Assembly (NCBI RefSeq): GCF_011320225.1
Contig: NZ_JAAOEN010000020.1
Coordinates: 38,460 to 102,459, forward strand
Reading direction: 5' to 3'
Length of the DNA stretch: 64,000 nt
Source: Phytoactinopolyspora limicola
GTDB taxonomy: Bacteria; Actinomycetota; Actinomycetes; Jiangellales; Jiangellaceae
Below are positions 46,211-55,609 of the stretch, one piece after another (the stretch's first letter is position 1; the number at the start of each line of letters is the position of its first letter). The notes below the pieces were generated by a model. The model did no database searches. It was not told the origin of the DNA and saw nothing but the letters and a program-made list of their open reading frames with translations. A program made the position numbers and the translations under genes.

Positions 46211-47794
46211 ATGCCCGAGCCTGACGACAACGCGTTCTACGTCACCACGCCGATTTACTATGTCAACGACGCGCCTCATATCGGGCACGCGTACACCACC
46301 GTGGTGACCGATTTCATCGCCCGGTGGCATCGGCAGCGACAGGAAGACGTCTGGTTTCTGACCGGCACCGACGAGCACGGCGAGAAGGTGCTGCGGACCG
46401 CCGAAGCCAACGGTGTCGACGCGCGGAGCTGGGCTGATCGCTTGGTCGAAACCGCCTGGCGGCCAGTCCTGGAGACCATCGACGCCTCGAATGACGATTT
46501 CATCCGGACCACCGAACAGCGCCACGTCGACCGGGTGAAGGAGTTCATGCAAACTCTGCACGAAGCGGGTGAGATCTTCGAAGGCACCTACGAGGGGGCC
46601 TACTGCGTCGCCTGCGAGGAGTACAAGCAGCCCGCCGACCTCGTCGACGGCACCGGCGAGTATGCGGGCCGGCAGTTGTGCTCGATTCACGGGCGCCCGG
46701 TCGAGATGCTGGCCGAGAAGAACTACTTCTTTCGGATGTCGGCCTATGCGGATCGTTTGTTAGCGCACTACGCGGAGAACCCAGACTTCGTCCAGCCGGA
46801 AAGCGCCAGGAACGAGGTTGTCAGCTTCGTCAAACAGGGCCTGCAAGACCTGTCCATCTCCCGATCTACGTTCGACTGGGGCATTACGGTGCCGTGGGAC
46901 GAGTCGCACGTGATCTATGTGTGGATCGACGCTCTGCTCAACTACGCCACGGCGGTCGGTTACGGCTCCGATGAGGAGAGATTCAAACGGACCTGGCCGG
47001 CTGATATCCACTTCGTGGGTAAGGACATCCTGCGCTTTCACGCCGTTATCTGGCCCGCGATGCTGATGGCGGCTGGGGTCCCGCTGCCCAAGCAGGTATT
47101 CGCACACGGCTGGTTGCTGGTTGGCGGTGAGAAGATGAGCAAATCCAGGCTCACGGGTATCGCGCCCGCCGAGATCATCGACACGTTCGGTTCCGATGCC
47201 TTCCGGTACTACTTCTTGCGTTCGATCGCCTTCGGCCAGGATGGCTCGTTCTCGTGGGAGGACATCGCGGCCCGGTACCAGGCCGAGCTGGCGAACGGGT
47301 TGGGGAACCTTGCTTCACGGGTGTCGGCGATGGTCGGGAAGTATTTCGACGGAGTGCTCCCTGCTCAGGGAGAGCCGACGGATGCCGAAGTGGCGTTGGC
47401 CAATGTCGCCGCGCGGGCCGTCGCCGATGCCGACGCCGCTGTGGACCGGGTCGCTCCGCATGAGGCGCTGGGCGCGGCATGGACGTTGGTCGATGCCGTC
47501 AACGGCTATATCACCGAGCAGCAGCCATGGGCGGTCGCCAAGGACGAGGCGCAACGCGAACGGTTGTCGACGATCCTGTACTCCTCGGCTGAAGCGCTGC
47601 GTGTCCTCGCGGTCCTCCTGAACCCGGCCATGCCCAAGGCGTGTGCGCGGATCTGGGCCGCTTTGGGGGCCGAGCCGGCGTTGGGGGAGTTAGCGCGGCA
47701 GCCGGTCGCTGAGGCCGGGCAGTGGGGACAACTCGCCGCTGGAGCGTCGGTGACCAAGGGGGAAGCGCTGTTTCCTCGCCTTGACGTTTCGTGA
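46211..47794 (+). CDS. metG: Methionyl-tRNA synthetase
   Basis: The 527-residue class I synthetase has HIGH (23-26) and KMSKS (308-312), and a zinc knuckle in YCVACEEY with a later CSIHG. The C-terminal tRNA-binding EMAP domain is absent, as in actinobacterial MetG. ATG 46211 lies seven bases after TACGAT, so the mRNA is likely leaderless. It heads a conserved block. Confidence 0.97.
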   Translation: MPEPDDNAFYVTTPIYYVNDAPHIGHAYTTVVTDFIARWHRQRQEDVWFLTGTDEHGEKVLRTAEANGVDARSWADRLVETAWRPVLETIDASNDDFIRTTEQRHVDRVKEFMQTLHEAGEIFEGTYEGAYCVACEEYKQPADLVDGTGEYAGRQLCSIHGRPVEMLAEKNYFFRMSAYADRLLAHYAENPDFVQPESARNEVVSFVKQGLQDLSISRSTFDWGITVPWDESHVIYVWIDALLNYATAVGYGSDEERFKRTWPADIHFVGKDILRFHAVIWPAMLMAAGVPLPKQVFAHGWLLVGGEKMSKSRLTGIAPAEIIDTFGSDAFRYYFLRSIAFGQDGSFSWEDIAARYQAELANGLGNLASRVSAMVGKYFDGVLPAQGEPTDAEVALANVAARAVADADAAVDRVAPHEALGAAWTLVDAVNGYITEQQPWAVAKDEAQRERLSTILYSSAEALRVLAVLLNPAMPKACARIWAALGAEPALGELARQPVAEAGQWGQLAAGASVTKGEALFPRLDVS

Positions 47795-47858
47795 TGAGAA
47801 TCGTGCAGGATCTGGTGGATGTCGTCCGCACCGAGTACGGCTGGCTGGTCGGAAGGTG

Positions 47859-48743
47859 ATGAGCCGGATGCAACGTTCCGCCACGACAGACGATGGTCGG
47901 CGCCGAGACCTGGTACGTCCGCCGGCTCCGGAGCCGCTGCCGCTGCCGGTCACGGACACCCACTGCCACCTGGACATCGGGGACGGCGGGGACGACGACA
48001 CCTTCGGTCCCGACCAGGCCATCGCCGCGGCGGCCGACGTAGGCGTCAACCGCATTGTGCAGGTGGGGGTCAGCCTCCCGTCGTCCGTCGTCGCGGTGGA
48101 CCTCGCCCGGCGTTACTCGAGTGTGGTGGCCGCCGTGGCGTTGCACCCCAACGAGGCGCCGAGGTTGGCCGTCGACGGTGAGCTCGACGACGCCTTGGCC
48201 GGCATCGATCGATTGGCCGGCGCCGGCGACATCGTGCGTGGAGTTGGTGAGACCGGTATGGACCGTTTCCGCACCGGACCGGACGGCATCCCAGCCCAGG
48301 AGGAGTCGTTTCGGGGCCATATCGAGATCGCCCGGCGGCGAGAGTTGGCTCTGGTGATCCATGACCGGGACGCGCACGGCGACATTCTGCGCGTGCTCGA
48401 GGACGCGGACCTGCCGGAGAGGGTGGTGTTCCACTGTTTTTCCGGCGACGCGGAGATGGCGAGATACTGCGCTCGGCGGGGCTGGTTCCTGTCCTTTGCC
48501 GGAACGGTGACGTTCAAGAACGCCGGCTCGTTGCGGGAGGCGCTAGCGGCGGTCCCATTGGAGCACGTCTTGGTAGAGACCGATGCGCCCTTCCTGACGC
48601 CCCACCCGCACCGGGGGCGGCCGAACGCGTCGTACTTGGTACCACTAACCGTTCGAGCCATTGCTGAGGTGGTAGGACGTGATCTCGAAGCCGTGTGTTC
48701 CACGATCCAGCACAACACCGAGATGGCCTTCGGAACATGGTGA
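47859..48743 (+). CDS. tatD: TatD-family metal-dependent hydrolase
   Basis: The ~294-residue protein has metal-binding TDTHCHLD, GETGMD, HDRDAH, HCFSG and ETDAPFLTPHPHRGRPN. TatD proteins are DNases and possibly D-aminoacyl-tRNA processing enzymes. It stands between metG and rpfB as in mycobacteria. Start is uncertain among ATG 47859 and ATG 47868. Confidence 0.95.
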   Translation: MSRMQRSATTDDGRRRDLVRPPAPEPLPLPVTDTHCHLDIGDGGDDDTFGPDQAIAAAADVGVNRIVQVGVSLPSSVVAVDLARRYSSVVAAVALHPNEAPRLAVDGELDDALAGIDRLAGAGDIVRGVGETGMDRFRTGPDGIPAQEESFRGHIEIARRRELALVIHDRDAHGDILRVLEDADLPERVVFHCFSGDAEMARYCARRGWFLSFAGTVTFKNAGSLREALAAVPLEHVLVETDAPFLTPHPHRGRPNASYLVPLTVRAIAEVVGRDLEAVCSTIQHNTEMAFGTW

Positions 48744-48813
48744 TCCTCGTCACGCAAACCGGGGCAAATCGGCTAACGTGCGGGGTTCTCGGCCGGGTCA
48801 TGAGGTGTTGGGC

Positions 48814-48841
48814 TTGACTTTTGCGCCAGGTACGTTACCGT
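48814..48841 (+). promoter_or_regulatory. Candidate promoter of rpfB
   Basis: TTGACT (48814-48819) and TACCGT (48836-48841) are 16 bases apart. Transcription from here would give a leader of about 150 bases before rpfB. Confidence 0.5.
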
Positions 48842-48998
48842 TCCGTGACTGTTAGCCGGAGTCGGGGAAGCTCCGGGTGGCGACCAAAGCGGCCAAGCGT
48901 CGCGCCCGCTGTCGTGCCGCACCTGTGCACGGCAAAAGGCGAGGCGAGTAGGCTGTGCCACCTGCCCCGTGCCCGGGAAGCTCAACCGCAGGAGCATC

Positions 48999-50159
48999 GT
49001 GCGTCCGTCCGTCAAGACGATCGCGATCAACGCGAGCGTTGTCGCTGCCCTCGTTGGTGGTGGCGTCGCCTACATGACGTTCAACAACGCCGTCGTCCTC
49101 ACCGTCGACGGCGAGTCCGAGACCGTACACACGTTCGCCAATAGCGTTGGGTCCGTGCTGGACGGTCAGGGCATCGAGGTCGGGGCCCGTGATGAGGTCA
49201 TCCCGTCGCTGGACAGCAAGATCGAGGACGGTACCGAGATCACTGTCCGTTACGCCCGTGAGATCACCGTCAATGTCGACGGCGAAGACCAGTCCTTCTG
49301 GACCACCGCACTCTCTGTCGACGAAGCACTGTCCGAGCTCGACATCCGGCACGAGGGCGCCGACCTGTCGGTGGCGCGATCGCTGGACATCGGTCGGGGC
49401 GGACTGAACTTCGAGGTTCGTACCCCCAAAGACATCACGCTGATCGCCGACGGCGACGAAGGCGAGATGATCACCACCGCGTTGACGGTCCGAGAGGCGC
49501 TCTCGGACTTCGACATCGAGCTTGGTGACCTCGACATCGTCGAACCCACCCTGGACACGAAACTCGGCGACGAGGACACCGTGGTGGTCAAACGAGTGTC
49601 GGTCGAAACCGACACGGTCGAGATCGACATCGACTTCGAGACCACGCGCAAGAACGACGACTCCCTGGACAAGGGCAAGACCTCGGTTGACACCGAGGGG
49701 AAGCAGGGCCGCCTGGTCCGCGAGGTCGAGAAGACCTACATCGACGGCGAACTCGAGTCGGAAGAGACGATCTCCGAAGAGGTCCTCGCCGAGCCGGTCA
49801 ACGAGGTCATCCTCGTGGGTACCAAGGAGCCCCCGCCCCCGCCTCCCGAGGAGGAGAAGGACGACGACAACGGCGGTGGCGGCGGTGGCGGCGGCGGCGG
49901 TGACAACGTCGACGGCGGCGTCTGGGACCGGCTGGCGCAGTGCGAGTCCGGCGGCAACTGGTCGATCAACACCGGCAACGGCTACTACGGTGGCCTGCAG
50001 TTCTCGCTGCAGACCTGGCGCGCCTACGGTGGCAGCGGCTACCCGCACGAGAACAGCAAGGGCGAGCAGATCCGGATCGCCGAGAAGGTCCGGGCCGCCA
50101 GGGGCCACTACGGCGACTGGCCGGCTTGCTCGCGCAAGCTGGGGCTGCCCACGGGTTAG
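48999..50159 (+). CDS. rpfB: Resuscitation-promoting factor RpfB
   Basis: The 386-residue secreted protein has an N-terminal signal/anchor (VKTIAINASVVAALVGGGVAY), three DUF348 domains, a G5 domain (residues ~210-285), a polyproline and polyglycine linker, and a C-terminal Rpf transglycosylase domain with catalytic Glu316 in QCESGGNW. Rpf enzymes cut peptidoglycan and wake dormant cells. GTG 48999 has AGGAG four bases upstream; GTG 48969 is an alternative. Confidence 0.95.
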   Translation: MRPSVKTIAINASVVAALVGGGVAYMTFNNAVVLTVDGESETVHTFANSVGSVLDGQGIEVGARDEVIPSLDSKIEDGTEITVRYAREITVNVDGEDQSFWTTALSVDEALSELDIRHEGADLSVARSLDIGRGGLNFEVRTPKDITLIADGDEGEMITTALTVREALSDFDIELGDLDIVEPTLDTKLGDEDTVVVKRVSVETDTVEIDIDFETTRKNDDSLDKGKTSVDTEGKQGRLVREVEKTYIDGELESEETISEEVLAEPVNEVILVGTKEPPPPPPEEEKDDDNGGGGGGGGGGDNVDGGVWDRLAQCESGGNWSINTGNGYYGGLQFSLQTWRAYGGSGYPHENSKGEQIRIAEKVRAARGHYGDWPACSRKLGLPTG

Positions 50160-50189
50160 GCTCCATCCACTCGGGCCTATGCTCGAGGC

Positions 50190-51062
50190 ATGACGACCCA
50201 CGACACGTCCGCTGAGCCCAGATTGCTGGGTTCAGCGGACGTTCGTCGTCTGGCCGCGGATCTCGGTTTGCGCCCCACGAAGACTCTGGGCCAGAACTTC
50301 GTGATCGACCCGAACACCGTACGCCGGATCGTGCGGACCGCCGGGGTAGACACGGACGACGTCGTCGTGGAGGTTGGGCCAGGGCTGGGCTCCCTCACCC
50401 TGGCGCTGCTGCCGCAGGTCGCGCGGGTCGTCGCGGTGGAGATCGACGCCAATCTGGCCGCGGCGCTGCCGGGCACCGTCGCCGATTACGCACCTGGGCT
50501 GCACCATCGGCTGGACGTGGTGCACGCCGATGCGCTGCGGGTGCTGGAGTTGCCCGGCCCGCCACCGTCGGCCCTGGTGGCCAACCTGCCGTACAACGTC
50601 GCCGTGCCCGTGCTGCTGCACCTGTTGGAGATTCTGCCGAACCTGCGCCACGCCCTGGTCATGGTGCAGAAGGAGGTTGCCGATCGGCTGGCCGCCGGCC
50701 CTGGTTCGCGCACCTACGGGGTGCCGTCGGTGAAGGCAGCCTGGTACGCCGACGTACGTCCGGCCGGTGCGGTGGGGCGTACGGTGTTCTGGCCGGTGCC
50801 CAACGTCGATTCGGGGCTGGTGTTGCTCAAGCGGCGCGAGGCGCCCGTGGGCGCCGCGCGTGCGGATGTGTTCGCCGTGGTCGACGCCGCCTTCGCGCAA
50901 CGTCGCAAGACACTTCGCGGGGCCCTGAGCGGCTGGGCGGGCTCCGCGGCCGAGGCGGAGCGGATCCTCCGAGCGGCGCAGGTCGACCCGGCCGCCCGCG
51001 GAGAACAGCTGGCCGTCGGCGACTTCGTCCGCATCGCCGCCGCGCGCCAGCGTGACCGGTGA
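50190..51062 (+). CDS. ksgA: 16S rRNA dimethyladenosine transferase
   Basis: The 290-residue enzyme dimethylates two adenines near the 3-prime end of 16S rRNA. It has the SAM loop [12 protein letters not shown] and catalytic NLPY in [17 protein letters not shown] lies six bases before the ATG, so it has its own leaderless promoter inside the rpfB-ksgA gap. Confidence 0.97.
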   Translation: MTTHDTSAEPRLLGSADVRRLAADLGLRPTKTLGQNFVIDPNTVRRIVRTAGVDTDDVVVEVGPGLGSLTLALLPQVARVVAVEIDANLAAALPGTVADYAPGLHHRLDVVHADALRVLELPGPPPSALVANLPYNVAVPVLLHLLEILPNLRHALVMVQKEVADRLAAGPGSRTYGVPSVKAAWYADVRPAGAVGRTVFWPVPNVDSGLVLLKRREAPVGAARADVFAVVDAAFAQRRKTLRGALSGWAGSAAEAERILRAAQVDPAARGEQLAVGDFVRIAAARQRDR

Positions 51063-51089
51063 GGGCCCCGGTTTCACGTCGCCTCACCC

Positions 51090-51143
51090 GTGATCGTCGG
51101 CAAGACTCGGTCGCTATGGCGACACGATGACGGCAATGATCAC
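51090..51143. repeat. Dispersed GTGATCGT element, copy B
   Basis: The left GTGATCGTCG arm and right CAATGATCAC arm form an imperfect inverted repeat. The centre GGTCGCTATGGCGACACGAT matches the centre of the 59.8 kb element. Confidence 0.6.
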
Positions 51144-51345
51144 CGAGCCGGGGTGCTTATACCCGTCAGCGACCACCACGCCGAGCTTCCTTGAGGCTGC
51201 CTTTGACCAGACGACCGTAATGAGAAGCGGACGACGATCGGTCGGGTTGATCGATTGGTGTACCCAACCCCCGCTTCGTCGGGCCACACTCCGCTCGTGA
51301 TCCGGGCAACGGGGTAGATCGTCGCTCGCGCTACTGTCTCTTGTT

Positions 51346-52248
51346 GTGCAGGTCATCGTCCGGGTCCCCGCAAAAATCAACATCGTGCTTCGGGTCGGCC
51401 CCTTGCGGTCTGATGGATTCCACGGCCTGGCCTCGCTGTTCCACGCGGTCTCCTTGTTCGACGAGGTCCAGGCCCGGCCAGCTACTGGAGGTGTCACCCT
51501 GGAGCTGACCGGCGGGTACACAGCTGGTGTTCCGCTGGACCACTCGAACCTCGCTGTGCGGGCCGCCCATATGCTGGCCGAGGCGGCTGGCGTCTCAGCC
51601 GATGTGCGGTTGAAGGTCCGCAAGGACATTCCGGTGGCGGCCGGGCTGGCTGGTGGCAGCGCGGACGCGGCCGGCACGCTACTGGCGTGCAACCAGCTCT
51701 GGAGCTTGTCGTGGCCACGGAGCGCCCTGGCGGAATTGGCCGCGTCCCTGGGCAGCGACGTGCCGTTCGCGCTCCTGGGCGGTACCGCCGTTGGAACTGG
51801 CCGAGGTGAACAACTTCAGCCGCTCGACGTGCCTGGCGAGCTGCATTGGGTCCTGGCGGTGGCTGACGGGCAGTTGTCGACACCGACGGTGTTCCGACGG
51901 CTGGACGCGCTCCGGCAGGTGGGTGCGGTGCCGGAGGCGCCCGTGGTTGATCCTGCGGCCGTCGCGGCCGTGGCGGCAGGAGATGCCGCCGCATTGGCTC
52001 CGCTGCTCGCCAACGACATGCAGGAGGCCGCGATGGATCTGTACCCTGCGTTGACCGAAACGTTGGACGTGGGTCGACGGGCGGGAGCCCTGGGCGGCAT
52101 CGTCTCCGGCTCCGGGCCAACATGTGTGTTCCTGGCCCGCGACGCGGAGCGGGCGCGGGCCATCGCCGAGACCTTGAGCCAGCTCGATGGATGTACCGCC
52201 GCGGTACCGGTTGCCGGTCCGGCCGCCCCGACTCAGCTGCCGGCATAG
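51346..52248 (+). CDS. ispE: 4-diphosphocytidyl-2-C-methyl-D-erythritol kinase
   Basis: The 300-residue GHMP kinase of the MEP isoprenoid pathway has VRVPAKINIVLRVG, the ATP loop PVAAGLAGGSADAAG and GGIVSGSGPT. A TACTGT hexamer lies eight bases before the GTG. Confidence 0.96.
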   Translation: MQVIVRVPAKINIVLRVGPLRSDGFHGLASLFHAVSLFDEVQARPATGGVTLELTGGYTAGVPLDHSNLAVRAAHMLAEAAGVSADVRLKVRKDIPVAAGLAGGSADAAGTLLACNQLWSLSWPRSALAELAASLGSDVPFALLGGTAVGTGRGEQLQPLDVPGELHWVLAVADGQLSTPTVFRRLDALRQVGAVPEAPVVDPAAVAAVAAGDAAALAPLLANDMQEAAMDLYPALTETLDVGRRAGALGGIVSGSGPTCVFLARDAERARAIAETLSQLDGCTAAVPVAGPAAPTQLPA

Positions 52249-52355
52249 CGGCTGGGCCCGGCACCTGGCAGTGCGCTGACGGCGCCGATGTGACCAGCTA
52301 CGGTGGCGGGCTGACGATGTGATTGTCAGTCAGGCGTGAGACACTCTCTGCTGTC

Positions 52356-52451
52356 ATGGCGCCACGCAACCTGGTCAATCTAGAGCCCGTCTCTCTCGCC
52401 GAGGGGCATCCCGACGGTCGCCGACCTGATGATCCGGTGGAGGTGCGCTGA
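52356..52451 (+). CDS. Small ORF overlapping the ABC-F start (31 aa)
   Basis: The ATG opens a 31-codon frame whose TGA overlaps the ABC-F ATG as TGATG. The N-terminus NLVNLEPVSLAEG resembles the first strand of many actinobacterial ABC-F proteins, although the next gene has its own N-terminus. It may be a leader peptide coupling translation or a relic. No strong ribosome site is visible. Confidence 0.35.
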   Translation: MAPRNLVNLEPVSLAEGHPDGRRPDDPVEVR

Positions 52452-54253
52452 TGGCGGTGCATCTGCTGGGAGCCGAAGGACTCAGGCTGGAGTACCCGAC
52501 GCGGGTGGTGTTCGAGTCGGTGACACTCGGCATCGACGAGGGCGACCGCATCGGGATCGTCGGTCGCAACGGCGACGGTAAGTCGAGCCTGATGGGCATG
52601 TTGTCGGGGCGCGTCGAGCCGAACGCCGGTCGGGTGACCCGGCGCAGCGGAGTGCGGTTCGGTGTGCTGGATCAGCGGGACGACCTCAACCCGGAGGAGA
52701 CCGTCGGCCGCGCGATCGTCGGCGATGGCCCGGAGCACGAGTGGGCTCGTGATGCGCGCATCCGCGACGTCATCGGCGGTCTTGCCTCGGACATCCCGTG
52801 GGACGCGAAGATCGGCGAGCTGAGCGGTGGGCAGCGCCGTCGGGTGGCGCTCGCTGCGCTTCTGGTCGGCGAGTGGGACCTGATAGCCCTGGACGAGCCG
52901 ACCAACCACCTGGACGTCGAAGGCGTCGCCTGGCTGGCCGAGCACCTCCGCGGCCGGTGGGCGAAGAACTCCGGCGGGCTGTTGGTCATTACCCACGACC
53001 GGTGGTTCCTCGACGAGGTGTGCACCGAGACGTGGGAGGTCCACGACGGGATCGTGGAGCCGTTCGAGGGCGGGTACGCCTCCTATGTGCTCCAGCGGGT
53101 CGAACGAGACCGGATGGCGGCCGTGGCCGAGGCGAAGCGGCAGAACCTCATGCGCAAGGAGCTGGCCTGGCTGCGCCGCGGAGCGCCGGCCCGCACGAGC
53201 AAGCCCAAGTTTCGCATCGATGCCGCCAACCAGCTCATCGAGGACGTACCTCCGGTACGAAACCCGATCGAGCTGCAACGTCTGGCGGTGGCCCGCCTGG
53301 GCAAGGACGTGGTGGACCTCGAGGGCGCGTCGGTGAGCTTTGGGGACCGCGAGGTGCTGCGGGACGTGACGTGGCGGCTAGCGCCCGGTGAGCGCACCGG
53401 CATCCTCGGCGCCAACGGTGCTGGTAAGTCGACCCTGCTTGGGCTGATCTGCGGCACCGTCCAGCCCACCTCAGGGAGGGTCAAGCGGGGCAAGACGGTG
53501 CGGATCGGGGTGCTGGATCAGCAGTTCGCCCAACTCGCCGAGATCCAAGGTGACCGGGTGCGGGAGGTGCTGGCCCGCACCAAGACCACATTCGCGGTCG
53601 ACGGCAAAGACCTGACGCCGGCCCAGTTGCTCGAACGCCTCGGGTTCGCCCGCGAACACCTCTCCGCGCGAGTTAACGACCTCTCCGGGGGCCAGAAGCG
53701 CCGTCTGCAACTTCTTCTGCTGCTGCTGAGTGAACCTAACCTCATCGCCCTCGATGAGCCTACGAATGACGTGGATGCTGAGATGCTCACCGCGATGGAG
53801 GACTTGCTGGATTCCTGGCCGGGAACGCTGATCGTGGTCTCCCATGACCGATACCTGTTGGAGCGGGTCACCGATCAGCAATATGCCATCCTCGACGGTC
53901 GGTTGCGCCATGTGCCGGGAGGTGTTGAGGAATACCTCCGACTCCGTCAGCAGGAACCTGCCTCGGGGTCCAGGACGGTCTCGTCCAGCGCGGAATCGCC
54001 GATGGCGTCAACTCAAGGAGAGCCTGGTGTTTCGGGCGCGGAGCGGCGTGCCGCGCAGAAGGAGGTCAGCGCCATCGAACGTCGGTTGGAGAAGCTGACG
54101 GGCAGCATCCAGACGGTGCATCAGCGCCTTGCCGAGCACGATCACAGCGACTACGAGGGTCTGCAACGCCACACCGACGAACTACGGCGGTTGGAGACCG
54201 AAGTCGCGCAGCTGGAAGAGCGGTGGCTGGAGCTGTCGGAACTCGTCGGCTGA
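52451..54253 (+). CDS. ABC-F family ATPase
   Basis: The 600-residue protein has two ABC domains without membrane segments: GRNGDGKSS with LSGGQRRRVALA, and GANGAGKST with LSGGQKRRLQLL, joined by an ABC-F linker. A C-terminal coiled coil (about 535-600) resembles Uup-type DNA/ribosome-binding tails. It acts on ribosomes in translation or stalling relief; resistance function is not implied. GGAGG precedes the ATG. Confidence 0.95.
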   Translation: MAVHLLGAEGLRLEYPTRVVFESVTLGIDEGDRIGIVGRNGDGKSSLMGMLSGRVEPNAGRVTRRSGVRFGVLDQRDDLNPEETVGRAIVGDGPEHEWARDARIRDVIGGLASDIPWDAKIGELSGGQRRRVALAALLVGEWDLIALDEPTNHLDVEGVAWLAEHLRGRWAKNSGGLLVITHDRWFLDEVCTETWEVHDGIVEPFEGGYASYVLQRVERDRMAAVAEAKRQNLMRKELAWLRRGAPARTSKPKFRIDAANQLIEDVPPVRNPIELQRLAVARLGKDVVDLEGASVSFGDREVLRDVTWRLAPGERTGILGANGAGKSTLLGLICGTVQPTSGRVKRGKTVRIGVLDQQFAQLAEIQGDRVREVLARTKTTFAVDGKDLTPAQLLERLGFAREHLSARVNDLSGGQKRRLQLLLLLLSEPNLIALDEPTNDVDAEMLTAMEDLLDSWPGTLIVVSHDRYLLERVTDQQYAILDGRLRHVPGGVEEYLRLRQQEPASGSRTVSSSAESPMASTQGEPGVSGAERRAAQKEVSAIERRLEKLTGSIQTVHQRLAEHDHSDYEGLQRHTDELRRLETEVAQLEERWLELSELVG

Positions 54254-54374
54254 CGTTCGCTGCCTACTCACCTTCCGGCGATGGTTGCGCTCCGCCTGAA
54301 GAAGCCGCCTGAAGCTCATCCTCGTCGTATGTGCGACGGTCGCGCGGCGGGCTCGGCCGCGGGTGGCGCGTTGG

Positions 54375-54390
54375 TGTGACGTGTTTCACC
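54375..54390. promoter_or_regulatory. CRP/GlxR-like site
   Basis: TGTGACGTGTTTCACC matches TGTGA-N6-TCACA with one mismatch. It lies about 70 bases before the small ORF at 54446. Confidence 0.35.
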
Positions 54391-54445
54391 ACGCCGGAAT
54401 GTATTAGCTCGGGCTGTGGTGGCTCTTCTTATAGGAGGGGGAATA

Positions 54446-54595
54446 GTGGATGACGCAACGGGGTACGCAGAACGGGGTGAATGGCCGGCGAGGGGCAGCT
54501 GTATGCCAGGAGGGTGTGCCAAGAGAACGAGCAGTCGAACAACCACCGGCGAGGTGGGTCCAGAGGCCGAGGCGGGCTCAGAGGTTAGAGATTAA
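54446..54595 (+). CDS. Possible small protein (49 aa)
   Basis: GTG 54446 has AGGAGG at ideal seven-base spacing. The product contains WPARGSCMPGGCAKR with two cysteines and an acidic end. No family is recognised. The frame overlaps the 3-prime end of the convergent M23 gene by 11 bases. Support is the ribosome site only. Confidence 0.35.
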   Translation: MDDATGYAERGEWPARGSCMPGGCAKRTSSRTTTGEVGPEAEAGSEVRD

Positions 54596-55361
54596 GACCT
54601 TGCTCGGCCAACCAGGCCCGCGGGTTGACTGGAGTGTCGCCACCGTTCTGGCGGATCTCTAGGTGCAGGTGAGGGCCCGTGCTGTTGCCGGTCGAGCCGA
54701 CTCGGCCGATGACGGTGCCGGGCTCGACGGCGCCAGACTCCTGAACGATGCGGGAGAGGTGGGCGTACCAGCTGACGGTGCCGTCCCAATGCCGAATGGC
54801 AACTCGTTGCCCATATGGTCCGTCCCAGCCGGCGAAGATGATCTCACCACGGGACAACGCTCGAACCTCCGAGCCTTGGGGCGCAGCGAGGTCGAGACCT
54901 TCGTGCCCGGCGGACCACATTCGGCCGGTGGAGCCAAAGCCTGCGGTGATCCGATAGTTGGCCGTCAAGGGGCTGACCCAGCGTTTTGCTTCGCGTTCGG
55001 CTCGGGCGGCGGCCTCGGCCGCATCCAGACGTTGTTGCTCCACGATGCCGCTGTGGGCCCGGTTGGCGGTCTGGCTGGCCTCGGACGTCAGCGACTGGCC
55101 AGCGTCGGAGATGGTGTCGAGGGCGCCGGCGTCGGTCACTGAGGTGAGCGGCCGCTCGGGGACCGCGTCGAGAGGCTGGGCGAAGTTGTCAGAGCCCGAT
55201 GCCGGGGACATGGCCAATGCGCCAGATGCCGCGGCAGCGACCGTGACCGAACCCACGACGGAGGGGACGGTGAAGTGCCTGCGGCGACGGTGACGACCGT
55301 TACCGGAGCGTCGCGACACGCCTCTGAACCTTCCGACGGGGACTACGGACCTGGGGACCAT
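54585..55361 (-). CDS. Secreted M23 (LytM-like) metallopeptidase
   Basis: The 258-residue protein has a signal/anchor (VPSVVGSVTVAAAASGALA), a helical linker and a C-terminal M23 domain with zinc ligands in GHEGLDLAA and HLHLE. Such enzymes cut peptidoglycan cross-bridges or regulate amidases. It is divergent from the cobalamin-binding gene around a CRP-type palindrome. Confidence 0.94.
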   Translation of the reverse strand: MVPRSVVPVGRFRGVSRRSGNGRHRRRRHFTVPSVVGSVTVAAAASGALAMSPASGSDNFAQPLDAVPERPLTSVTDAGALDTISDAGQSLTSEASQTANRAHSGIVEQQRLDAAEAAARAEREAKRWVSPLTANYRITAGFGSTGRMWSAGHEGLDLAAPQGSEVRALSRGEIIFAGWDGPYGQRVAIRHWDGTVSWYAHLSRIVQESGAVEPGTVIGRVGSTGNSTGPHLHLEIRQNGGDTPVNPRAWLAEQGLNL

Positions 55362-55529
55362 AGCGGGTCTGTGGCCGTCATCTCAAATGACTCCACGGAC
55401 TTCGGTCGCCGTCTGTGCTGCGTAGTTGACTGTTGCGGCCGCCGAGTTCGATCGTGACCTGCCTGTGACCTGCGGCGACGCGCTTGCGGCTGTGAGCTAT
55501 GACACATTTGTCTGGTTGCCGTTATGACG

Positions 55530-55545
55530 TGTGACCTTCGTCACA
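55530..55545. promoter_or_regulatory. CRP/GlxR-type operator
   Basis: TGTGACCTTCGTCACA is a perfect match to TGTGA-N6-TCACA and a perfect palindrome. It lies between the M23 peptidase and the cobalamin-binding gene. Actinobacterial CRP controls rpf and cell-wall hydrolase genes in some species. Confidence 0.65.
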
Positions 55546-55609
55546 TTGTTGGATAGCTCTCGTAGCTGCGATGTAGTGCTCCTGGTCACGCCTCGGATAG
55601 CCTGCACAC

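Noticed and set aside
48842..48998. Possible c-di-AMP (ydaO-type) riboswitch before rpfB
   Set aside because: The leader is long enough, but conserved ydaO blocks such as the CAGCTNACCTCG segment are not seen.
55362..55529. Possible riboswitch before the M23 peptidase
   Set aside because: No conserved ydaO or other riboswitch block is recognised; the CRP palindrome explains the region better.
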